Source of the DNA: Halobacteriovorax marinus SJ | GTDB taxonomy: Bacteria; Bdellovibrionota; Bacteriovoracia; Bacteriovoracales; Bacteriovoracaceae | Reading direction: 5' to 3' | Length of the DNA stretch: 64,000 bases | NCBI RefSeq assembly: GCF_000210915.2 | Contig: NC_016620.1 | Span: forward strand, 2,418,001 to 2,482,000 | Shown here: piece by piece, positions 57,434-64,000 of the stretch | Layout of the letters: each line of letters opens with the position of its first letter | Position numbering within the stretch: the first letter of the stretch is position 1 | Position numbers and translations under genes: made by a program | Notes under the pieces: model-generated | Told to the model about the DNA's origin: nothing | The model's database searches: none | What the model saw: the letters and a program-made list of their open reading frames with translations, nothing else

Positions 57434-58345
57434 ATGGAAGGTTGGCTTCTCTATAAAGAAGATTCAAAATTCTTAAAGAAATCGTATGCTGTAACAAGAC
57501 TAATGGAGACGGCTGAAAAAGAAGGTATTAACCTAAAAATCATTAGCCCCAAAGATATTGATATCACCGTTACTTGGGAAAATAGAAAATCTGTCTATCT
57601 CAAAGGAGAGCCGGTAAAGCTCCCCGACTTCATCATCCCGAGAATGGGTGCCTATACGACCTACTTCGATCTTGCAGTTATAAGACACTTAGAAAGACTA
57701 GGTGTTCGCTCTTATAATACATCTGAAAGTATAGAGATCGTTAAAGATAAATTATATTCTCATCAAATTCTAGCTGAATACAATATGCCTGTACCAAAAA
57801 CAATGTTGGTGAAATTTCCAGTTGATATTGAATTCATCGAAAAGAATTTAGGCTTTCCAGTCATTGTAAAAACACTTAGTGGTTCCCAAGGAGTTGGAGT
57901 ATTTCTCTGCGAAACAAAGAAGAACCTGGCCGATATGATGCAATTGGTGGAATCCACAAATATCAATGCAAATATTATTCTTCAAGAATTTATTAAATCA
58001 AGTAAGGGAAGAGATCTTAGAGTGTTTACTTTAGGAGGAAGAGTCCTTGGCTGTGTTGAGCGTATTGCAAAAGAGGGAGACTTCAAAGCAAACTTCTCTC
58101 AAGGCGGTGAAGTAAGGGCCTTTGAGTTAACTCCTGAAATTGAGTGGTTAGCACTTGAAGTATCTAGGGCCTTTAATTTAGATATTGCTGGAATTGACCT
58201 TCTCTTTGATGGTTCGCACTTCAAAGTTTGTGAAGCAAACTCTGCACCTGGGTTTGAGACAATTGAGCAATGTTTAGAGATTGATGTTGCGAAGGAAATT
58301 TTTCACTTCCTTCGCGTAAGATTAGGACTCTTTGGAAAGAAGTAA
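57434..58345 (+). CDS. RimK-type ATP-grasp amino-acid ligase
   Basis: 303 residues from ATG 57434, with AGAGG eight bases upstream. The ATP-grasp core is complete: VIVKTLSGSQGVGVFLCE, QEFIKSSKGRDLRVFTLGG and the metal-binding CEANSAPGFETIEQ. RNP-like RxG (IPRMGAY) is in the N-terminal domain. The N-terminal 90 residues differ from those of the other two RimK-type proteins in the window, so it may use another acceptor. It has no TrkA_C domain. It follows a secreted M14 carboxypeptidase, though the two act in different compartments. Confidence 0.88.
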   Translation: MEGWLLYKEDSKFLKKSYAVTRLMETAEKEGINLKIISPKDIDITVTWENRKSVYLKGEPVKLPDFIIPRMGAYTTYFDLAVIRHLERLGVRSYNTSESIEIVKDKLYSHQILAEYNMPVPKTMLVKFPVDIEFIEKNLGFPVIVKTLSGSQGVGVFLCETKKNLADMMQLVESTNINANIILQEFIKSSKGRDLRVFTLGGRVLGCVERIAKEGDFKANFSQGGEVRAFELTPEIEWLALEVSRAFNLDIAGIDLLFDGSHFKVCEANSAPGFETIEQCLEIDVAKEIFHFLRVRLGLFGKK

Positions 58346-58346
58346 C

Positions 58347-58886
58347 TTAGTTACACTTTCCAAAGTTAGCTTCTAGATTAACGGCAACATCATTCCAAGT
58401 TTTACCTTGATGAAGAGCTGCACACGCTTTATTAAGAGCGCTAAGTTCGTCGCTCATAGCAAAGTCAAATACGTCAACAACACCCTTTGCACTTAATTTT
58501 CCATTTTTATAATCATAGCTTAATGGAACATCTACAGTCTTAGCATTCATCGTAATTGCTACTGTAATAACTTTACCAGACACCTTTTTTACAACACCAG
58601 TAATTTTACTTCCGCCTTCTAATGTAGAGAAAAAGAACTTTGCAATCTTAGCATCTCTTCCCTTATCTTTTGTGAAGACTGTAGATGCATCAAGATTAAA
58701 CGTTGCACCAGTAAGAATTTCTTTAATATCTTCACTCTTATTACTTGTGAATGAAACGCCCTTAAAAGTTCCACCTACTGCAGCTTTCGCTGGTGTCTTA
58801 TAAGCACTCCAACCGATAGTCGCATCTTTGAAACAAGCAGCCTGAGCAATTGATGTAAATAAAAATAATGATAAAATAAATTTCAT
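58347..58886 (-). CDS. YceI-like periplasmic lipid-binding protein
   Basis: 179 residues with a signal peptide (MKFILSLFLFTSIAQA). The sequence after it (IGWSAYKTPAKAAVGGTFKGVSF) and the long run of amphipathic strands fit the YceI lipocalin-like fold, which binds isoprenoid lipids. Cysteines at the mature N-terminus, centre and C-terminus may form disulfides. It ends one base from the RimK-type gene and has its own promoter. Confidence 0.8.
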   Translation of the reverse strand: MKFILSLFLFTSIAQAACFKDATIGWSAYKTPAKAAVGGTFKGVSFTSNKSEDIKEILTGATFNLDASTVFTKDKGRDAKIAKFFFSTLEGGSKITGVVKKVSGKVITVAITMNAKTVDVPLSYDYKNGKLSAKGVVDVFDFAMSDELSALNKACAALHQGKTWNDVAVNLEANFGKCN

Positions 58887-58916
58887 ATAAACCTCTTTTT
58901 AATTTTCAGTGTCTTT

Positions 58917-58946
58917 ATTCTAATTCATTTCATTTAAGAATGTCAC
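58917..58946 (-). promoter_or_regulatory. Candidate promoter of the YceI-like gene
   Basis: Minus strand GTGACA (58946-58941), 18 bases, TAGAAT (58922-58917). Confidence 0.5.
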
Positions 58947-59021
58947 ACCCCCAAAGTTAATTTAAATGCTCTAAGTTAAACAGAAAACAACTCAGCGCAA
59001 AAGTCAAAATAGGTTTGAGTA

Positions 59022-59050
59022 TTTACCAATTATTCGCTATCTTCTATATA
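59022..59050 (+). promoter_or_regulatory. Candidate promoter of the SulP transporter gene
   Basis: TTTACC (59022-59027), 17 bases, TATATA (59045-59050). A second overlapping possibility is TTGAGT (59015-59020) with TATCTT. Confidence 0.45.
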
Positions 59051-59072
59051 CAATTTTACAAAAGGAATAAAC

Positions 59073-60566
59073 TTGATCTTCAAACTTATCTCTAATACGA
59101 GAGAAACATTAAAAAACGATCTTCTCTCAGGGCTAACTGTTGCCCTCGCTCTTGTACCGGAGGCTGTAGCCTTTTCATTTGTAGCAGGGGTTGATCCACT
59201 TGTTGGTCTCTATGCTGCTTTCATGGTGGGACTTGTTACTTCAATTTTTGGTGGTAGACCGGGAATGATTTCTGGAGCGACTGGAGCACTCGCTGTCGTT
59301 ATGGTTAGCCTCGTTGCCGATCATGGTGTTGAATATCTATTTGCAACTGTAGTTTTAATGGGAATCATTCAAATGCTTGCAGGTGTATTTAAGCTTGGTA
59401 AGTTCGTACGTCTAATACCACACTCAGTTATGCTCGGTTTTGTTAATGGCCTAGCTATCATTATTTTTCTGGCCCAGTTATCACAATTTAAATTTACTGA
59501 TGCTACAGGAGTTTCTCACTGGCTACATACGAATGATCTCTTAATTATGTTAGGACTAGTATTTTTAACAATGCTCATCATTCACTTCTTACCAAAGCTA
59601 ACGAAGGCCATTCCATCATCATTGGCGGCGATTCTTACTGTAACAGGAATTGTTCACTTAATGGGAATAGACACTAGAACAGTAATTGATATGGCATCAG
59701 TTGGCGGAGGACTACCATCTCTACACATTCCAAATGTTCCATTTAATATGGAAACATTACAAATAATCTTCCCATACTCTTGTATCCTAGCCGCCATCGG
59801 CCTAATTGAGTCACTTATGACTTTACAGCTTGTAGATGAAGTAACTGAAACAAGAGGAAGTACTAATAGAGAATGTCTAGGACAAGGTCTTGCCAATATC
59901 TTAACAGGCTTCTTTGGCGGAATGGGCGGATGTGCCATGATTGGTCAAAGTATGATTAACGTTAACTCAGGAGGAAGAGGTAGAGCATCAGGAATCAGTG
60001 CCGCATTATTCCTACTCTTCTTCATTGTTATTGGATCAAAGTTTATAGAACTCATTCCACTAGCTGCACTTGTTGGTGTTATGTTTATGGTTGTTATTGG
60101 AACATTTGAATGGTCTAGCTTTAGAGTCTTAGGAAAAATCCCAAAATCAGATGCCTTTGTTATAGTTCTAGTATCGACAGTCACAATTTTTACAGATCTT
60201 GCAATCGCAGTATTCTGTGGTGTTATTGTTTCCGCATTAGTATTTGCATGGAAGAAATCTGAAAGAATCAAGGCCGAGATTTACACAGATGAAAATGGTG
60301 GTAAACACTATCAGCTTAATGGACCACTCTTCTTTGGTTCTGTTCAAAGCTTTCAGAGTCTTTTTAATCCAAAGGAAGACCCTAAGAATATTTATCTAGA
60401 CTTTGAAAACTCAAGAGTTTGTGACTTCTCTAGTATCGAAGTTATTAATAATATAGTTGAGAAATATAGCAGGCTAGATAAAGAAGTCTATATTACAAAT
60501 CTTAGCCCTGATTGCGCTAGTGTGATCAACAAGGCAGGCCATATCTCGAAGGCCAAGAGAATATAA
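59073..60566 (+). CDS. SulP-family anion transporter with STAS domain
   Basis: 497 residues with 10-12 transmembrane helices. The SulP signature is in [24 protein letters not shown], and [18 protein letters not shown] follows. A short STAS domain (about 410-497, [18 protein letters not shown]) ends the protein. Members carry sulfate, bicarbonate or organic anions; the substrate is not deducible. Translation starts at TTG with AAAGGA upstream. A strong terminator follows. Confidence 0.93.
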   Translation: MIFKLISNTRETLKNDLLSGLTVALALVPEAVAFSFVAGVDPLVGLYAAFMVGLVTSIFGGRPGMISGATGALAVVMVSLVADHGVEYLFATVVLMGIIQMLAGVFKLGKFVRLIPHSVMLGFVNGLAIIIFLAQLSQFKFTDATGVSHWLHTNDLLIMLGLVFLTMLIIHFLPKLTKAIPSSLAAILTVTGIVHLMGIDTRTVIDMASVGGGLPSLHIPNVPFNMETLQIIFPYSCILAAIGLIESLMTLQLVDEVTETRGSTNRECLGQGLANILTGFFGGMGGCAMIGQSMINVNSGGRGRASGISAALFLLFFIVIGSKFIELIPLAALVGVMFMVVIGTFEWSSFRVLGKIPKSDAFVIVLVSTVTIFTDLAIAVFCGVIVSALVFAWKKSERIKAEIYTDENGGKHYQLNGPLFFGSVQSFQSLFNPKEDPKNIYLDFENSRVCDFSSIEVINNIVEKYSRLDKEVYITNLSPDCASVINKAGHISKAKRI

Positions 60567-60574
60567 TAGTCTAA

Positions 60575-60598
60575 TAAAGCCGCCTAGTTGCGGCTTTA
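60575..60598 (+). terminator. Intrinsic terminator of the SulP gene
   Basis: TAAAGCCGC, loop CTAGTT, GCGGCTTTA, then CTTTTT. Confidence 0.85.
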
Positions 60599-60761
60599 CT
60601 TTTTCACACTTTTCTCACAAAACCGCCATTTTATTCACAATACGAGTAATTTTTCTAAGCCTACCATCTTCATAGAATCCTAATTTGACTTTGATTTATC
60701 TTCTTGAGAGAAGAGCTAGAAATAAATCTATTAAAATCCATTTAGACAAAGGAAGAAACAA

Positions 60762-61049
60762 ATGAAAGCTCTCGTTCTCTTAACTCTTTTATCAATGACT
60801 AACGTATTTGCCGACGAATGTAGAAATAGCGTGATGTACCAATCAATGGATATTTTATCTTACGAACTAGGTGTTCCATACGATGAAGTTGAAGGTGAAT
60901 ACCAGATTACACTTACAAAGACTTCTGATTTCGTAGACGGAATCGAAAAGTACGAAGCACTATATAATACATACTCTGGTGTTTACCTTATGAAGATGGA
61001 TGTAAACTACTTCTGTGACATCACTTCTTCTCAAACATTTTTAAAATAA
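60762..61049 (+). CDS. Small secreted protein of unknown function
   Basis: 95 residues with a signal peptide (MKALVLLTLLSMTNVFA). The mature part has two cysteines (near its start and near its end) that may pair, and several tyrosines. AAAGGAAG lies before the ATG. No family is recognised. It is a single gene ending four bases before the convergent AstE-type gene. Confidence 0.75.
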   Translation: MKALVLLTLLSMTNVFADECRNSVMYQSMDILSYELGVPYDEVEGEYQITLTKTSDFVDGIEKYEALYNTYSGVYLMKMDVNYFCDITSSQTFLK

Positions 61050-61053
61050 AATT

Positions 61054-62016
61054 TTAAATTCCCAAATGAAGAATTCTCGTCCCAGCATCACAGTTGGGGC
61101 GAATATTCTTACCTATAACAATACCTGAGTGAGAACTAAAGATCTCCTCTCTAACCTCTCCGAATACATCATAGACCTTGGCAATTAATTGACCTTTCTT
61201 CACTTTCTGAGCAATGGCAGGAAAGACGTCTACAATTCCACCCTTTGAAGAATATATCCAAAATGAGTGGTCACAAATAGTTGTGCTCTTCACGAGATTC
61301 TTAACTTTGCCATCAATCATCTTTAAGAATTTCATCGTATTCAAAACTCCCAAGAGAGTCTCGTCAATTAGCTTATGTTGAAAAGCATTAGGATTTCCAA
61401 TCTCAATCGTTATGGCAGCAATTCCATTATCATTTGCCCAACCTCTAAGTGTCCCCTCTTCATCAAACTTTTGAACAATAATTTGTGGGTTCTGAAGATA
61501 CGCAAGATTGCGACATTCAGGCTTCTCTAGATCTGCTCTAATATAGAGAGAATTTACCCTACCTAAACTAGCAGTATGTAAGTCTAAGAGATAATCAAAT
61601 TTCTTAATTATTTTTTTAATAAAGTGATGAACATAAATACTACTTGATGCTCCACTATCTTTACCTGGCATTATTCTATTTAAGTCCACATTGTCGCTAA
61701 AGTATCTTTGGTTCTTCAAATATCCCGGAACATTACTAATAGGTACGAGTATTAAAGTTCCACTCATTTTCATTGGATCAATTTCATTTATGAGTTTGAA
61801 AATAGTAGAAATACCATTAAGTTCATTTCCATGGATTGCAGCCGTAATTCCAAGGACCTTTCCCTTATTCTTCCCCTGAACAATAATTACTGGAAGCTTC
61901 CAAGGAACACCAAGAGCATTGTCAGATAAATGCACCTGAAACCTATGTATATGTCCCCTCTTTAATCTTGAGAGAACAATGTTTTCTTTAACTTTAACAT
62001 AGACTGTTTTTTCCAT
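61054..62016 (-). CDS. AstE/AspA-type zinc hydrolase, paralogue of the 9220 gene
   Basis: 320 residues. Zinc ligands lie in IHGNELNGIS and the second His in LDLHTASLG. DLNRIMPG and the catalytic-glutamate strand TIEIGNPNAF complete the active site. The C-terminal barrel (about 240-320) is shared with the paralogue at 9220-10251. The family removes an acyl or amino-acid group from an amide. It starts nine bases after the stop of a RimK-type ligase, the same ligase-hydrolase order as in the first operon. I infer that it reverses the product of that ligase. Confidence 0.86.
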   Translation of the reverse strand: MEKTVYVKVKENIVLSRLKRGHIHRFQVHLSDNALGVPWKLPVIIVQGKNKGKVLGITAAIHGNELNGISTIFKLINEIDPMKMSGTLILVPISNVPGYLKNQRYFSDNVDLNRIMPGKDSGASSSIYVHHFIKKIIKKFDYLLDLHTASLGRVNSLYIRADLEKPECRNLAYLQNPQIIVQKFDEEGTLRGWANDNGIAAITIEIGNPNAFQHKLIDETLLGVLNTMKFLKMIDGKVKNLVKSTTICDHSFWIYSSKGGIVDVFPAIAQKVKKGQLIAKVYDVFGEVREEIFSSHSGIVIGKNIRPNCDAGTRILHLGI

Positions 62017-62025
62017 AACGACTCT

Positions 62026-62943
62026 TTAAAGCGGCACACGCTTATGGTAGGAGGGTTTATCTTTTAGTTCTTCAACTTGTTTTATTAGAAAATCAATTAT
62101 TGTCGCAGCAATATTTTTGTCCATCGCCTTTTCAATTCCTTCAAGGCCAGGACAGGCATTCACCTCTAGAATTAGTGGACCATTATCACTACGTAGAATA
62201 TCTATTCCGGCAACATTGAGTTTAAACTCCTTAGCGGCTTTTAGAGCAATTTCTCTTTCTCTGGGTGTGAGTTTTACTTTTTTTGCCTCACCACCGAGAT
62301 GAAGGTTAGATCTAAAGTCTTCCCCATTAGAGCTTCTAATCATTGAACCCATGACTTTTCCACCAAGGATAAAAACTCTAATGTCTGTCCCCTTAGACTC
62401 TTTTATAAACTCTTGAAGAATAAGGTTAGTACTTGTAAGACCAAAAGCTTCAATTATAGATTTTGCGGACTGTTTAGTTTCGGCCAAAACAGTTCCCTTA
62501 CCTTGTAGCCCTTCAGTTAATTTAATAATTACTGGAGTTCCTCCCACCTTATCAATAAGTTTAGCTCCATTTAAAGAGTCATTAGAGATGGAGGAATTTG
62601 GAAAAGGTAAATCCTTCCTTGATAAGATCTGTAACGTTCTAAGCTTATCTCTCGCTCTTGCAACACCAAGAGAAGAGTTTAATGAGTAAATTTCCATGGC
62701 CTCAAATTGTCTTAATACGGCCATCCCATATGTACTTTTTATGATTCCAACTCTTGGAACAATGGCATCTAAGGAGCTTAAGGATTTTCCTTTGTAAAGA
62801 ATATCGGGCTTATTATTATTTAGAATAAGATCGCAATGAGTATAATCAATATGCTCGACTTCAATACCTTTCTTTATGGCCTCTTCATAAAGTCTAGTAT
62901 TAGTGTAGTTATCAGGGTTCTTATTTAATAGACCTATTCTCAC
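62026..62943 (-). CDS. RimK-type ATP-grasp amino-acid ligase (short form)
   Basis: 305 residues starting at GTG 62943 with AGGAG upstream. It is closely built like the RimK of 8007: MRIGLLNKNPDNYTNTRL at the start, IVPRVGIIKSTYG, ARARDKLRTLQILSRK, VIIKLTEGLQGKGTVL, SKGTDIRVFILGG and LEVNACPGLEG. It lacks the TrkA_C extension. It is followed by an AstE-type hydrolase gene in the same operon. Ligation of amino acids to a protein or peptide is expected; acceptor unknown. Confidence 0.9.
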   Translation of the reverse strand: MRIGLLNKNPDNYTNTRLYEEAIKKGIEVEHIDYTHCDLILNNNKPDILYKGKSLSSLDAIVPRVGIIKSTYGMAVLRQFEAMEIYSLNSSLGVARARDKLRTLQILSRKDLPFPNSSISNDSLNGAKLIDKVGGTPVIIKLTEGLQGKGTVLAETKQSAKSIIEAFGLTSTNLILQEFIKESKGTDIRVFILGGKVMGSMIRSSNGEDFRSNLHLGGEAKKVKLTPREREIALKAAKEFKLNVAGIDILRSDNGPLILEVNACPGLEGIEKAMDKNIAATIIDFLIKQVEELKDKPSYHKRVPL

Positions 62944-63170
62944 GCTTTCTCCTAAATTTATGTGATATGAGTCTTTGCCAATTATCGACTTAACTCATTT
63001 TTTTTAAAACTCGTTTTTAGTCCCAATATACTTCAGTTTTTCCTAATTATCCTAAAAAACAACACAACTAACTAAAATTAAAAACAATTAACTTAAAACT
63101 AATCATTATAGAAATAAAACGATTTTTCAAAAATATAACTTCGTTCATAAAATAGGCTAAAGGAGTAAGA

Positions 63171-63626
63171 ATGTTACTGGTTAAAACGCTTATTAAATCT
63201 TCCCCTATTCATGGAAAAGGACTCTTTGCCAATCAAGACATTCCAGAGGGTACGCCTATTTGGAAGTATTCTCCGTCAACAACTCGGATTACAGCAATTG
63301 AAGAATTTATCTTCCAATGTCACTCCATGAGCCTAAAGGAGATAAGACGACACATGAATTATTCTTATCTAAGGGATGGAAACGTCTGGAGCGTCCTAGA
63401 TAAGACAAGATATATAAACCACGGTCAAAGTGCTAATATTGGCTTCTTAGATAATTTCTTAGAAATCTCCACTAGAGATATTCTAAAAGGAGAAGAGCTT
63501 ATTGAGAACTATCATAATTGCTATGACCTCTTTGATTTCTTCAACTTTGACTATTTCAAGATAAAGAAAAAAGATGACCTATTAGACCACTTACAATTGC
63601 ACTTAGGAGTGGCCAGCTATGCTTAA
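63171..63626 (+). CDS. SET-domain protein, copy 1
   Basis: 151 residues. The SET landmarks are present: SSPIHGKGLFANQDIPEGTPIW at the start, then RYINHGQSANIG and the catalytic-region GEELIENYHN. SET domains transfer methyl groups from SAM to lysine side chains; bacterial ones can modify ribosomal or DNA-binding proteins. AAAGGAG lies before the ATG. The next SET gene starts inside its last codons. A nearly 230-base AT-rich gap separates it from the divergent RimK-type gene. Confidence 0.85.
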   Translation: MLLVKTLIKSSPIHGKGLFANQDIPEGTPIWKYSPSTTRITAIEEFIFQCHSMSLKEIRRHMNYSYLRDGNVWSVLDKTRYINHGQSANIGFLDNFLEISTRDILKGEELIENYHNCYDLFDFFNFDYFKIKKKDDLLDHLQLHLGVASYA

Positions 63627-64000
63627 TATTAAGACCTACATTGCTCCTTCTAAAATTCAAGGACTAGGACTCTTCAGTTCACAAAAGATAAAGAAAGGAC
63701 AGCTCGTTTGGAGCTTCGATGAGAGAATTGATATTAAATATACTATAGAGCAATGGGAAGAACTTAAAAGAGAACTCCATAGAGATTCATTCGATACACT
63801 TCAAAACTTTGCTTATAAAGAAAATGATTTCTATATCAATTGCATGGATAATGCTCAATATATGAACCATCATACATTCGACTTCAATATTGAAAACTCT
63901 AGCGACCTCTCCATGATGTTTGCCACTAGAGATATTAGTATCAATGAAGAGCTTCTATATAATTACTTCGAAAGCTCTGATGAAGATGATTATCATTTAC
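63619..64000 (+). CDS. SET-domain protein, copy 2 (cut by the window edge)
   Basis: 127 codons are visible. The start ATG overlaps the previous gene by eight bases. It has the same layout: SKIQGLGLFSSQKIKKGQLVW, QYMNHHTFDFNI and INEELLYNYF. The two are diverged tandem paralogues (similar motif order, low identity by eye). It keeps the Tyr of the ELLYNYF strand but has Asn-His-His where copy 1 has Asn-His-Gly. The C-terminus is outside the window. Confidence 0.82.
   Translation, partial: MLNIKTYIAPSKIQGLGLFSSQKIKKGQLVWSFDERIDIKYTIEQWEELKRELHRDSFDTLQNFAYKENDFYINCMDNAQYMNHHTFDFNIENSSDLSMMFATRDISINEELLYNYFESSDEDDYHL

Noticed and set aside
62944-63170. Possible origin or attachment site in the AT-rich gap
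   Set aside because: No direct repeats, DnaA-box cluster or tRNA edge; simple AT-rich promoter DNA explains it.
1-64000. tRNA, rRNA, CRISPR arrays, insertion sequences or prophage
   Set aside because: I looked through the gaps on both strands and saw none; no transposase, integrase or phage structural gene is present.

Overview
The window is AT-rich, single-copy chromosomal DNA from a Gram-negative bacterium. Outer-membrane and lipoprotein genes, Lgt, Prc, CmoA/CmoB, RapA and many secreted or lipidated proteins point to a proteobacterium-like diderm. The lysine-rich, low-GC proteins, frequent TTG starts and abundance of secreted peptidases and hydrolases fit a Bacteriovorax/Halobacteriovorax-like predatory bacterium (Bdellovibrionota). 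That assignment is inference from style and content; no rRNA is present to prove it. I see no tRNA, rRNA, CRISPR array, prophage or insertion sequence. No stretch over 300 bases lacks a gene once two genes with non-standard starts are counted. Intergenic gaps hold promoters, hairpins and terminators.

Layout. 1-4200 (minus): C-terminal processing protease Prc (cut by the window edge), then a cysteine desulfurase-thiI pair for tRNA 4-thiouridine. 4356-10251 (plus): a tight four-gene operon of a tricorn-type protease, a RimB-like retropepsin-fold protein, a RimK-type ATP-grasp ligase fused to a TrkA_C domain, and an AstE/AspA-type zinc hydrolase. 10357-16402: secreted and outer-membrane proteins, Dps, and a fatty-acid desaturase. 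16529-20735 (minus): aconitase and a two-component-like pair. 20846-24658: cmoA-cmoB, a YbaN-like membrane protein, a methyltransferase and a GNAT-like protein. 24645-31180: peptidase E-like protein, a divergent SelO-like pseudokinase, SrkA kinase, L,D-transpeptidase, GNAT, cyclophilin and a DsbA-fold isomerase. 31333-36929: an HD-domain protein, then a minus-strand operon of a ParA-like ATPase, a coiled-coil protein, a mini membrane protein and RapA. 37099-43475: GNAT, an M23 peptidase with no standard start codon, receiver proteins, serS, a secreted protein starting at ATT, and an AI-2E-type transporter. 43600-51569: large lipoprotein, lgt, radical SAM enzyme, pseudouridine synthase, mgsA, thioredoxin-reductase-like operon. 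51556-58345: lipase-fold protein, NagZ-like glycosidase, CBS and receiver proteins, a secreted M14 carboxypeptidase and a second RimK-type ligase. 58347-64000: YceI-like protein, SulP transporter, a third RimK-type ligase with a second AstE/AspA hydrolase, and two tandem SET-domain genes, the last cut by the window edge.

The most interesting theme is three separate RimK-type amino-acid ligases in 64 kb, each beside a metallo-carboxypeptidase or deacylase of the M14 superfamily. I infer writer/eraser modules that add amino acids to a protein or small molecule and remove them again. The first also carries two further proteases and a ligand-binding TrkA_C domain. Substrates cannot be read from sequence. 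A second theme is unusual translation starts: an ATT start behind a perfect Shine-Dalgarno, a probable ATC/ATA start, likely leaderless regulator mRNAs, and a hairpin that masks a ribosome-binding site.
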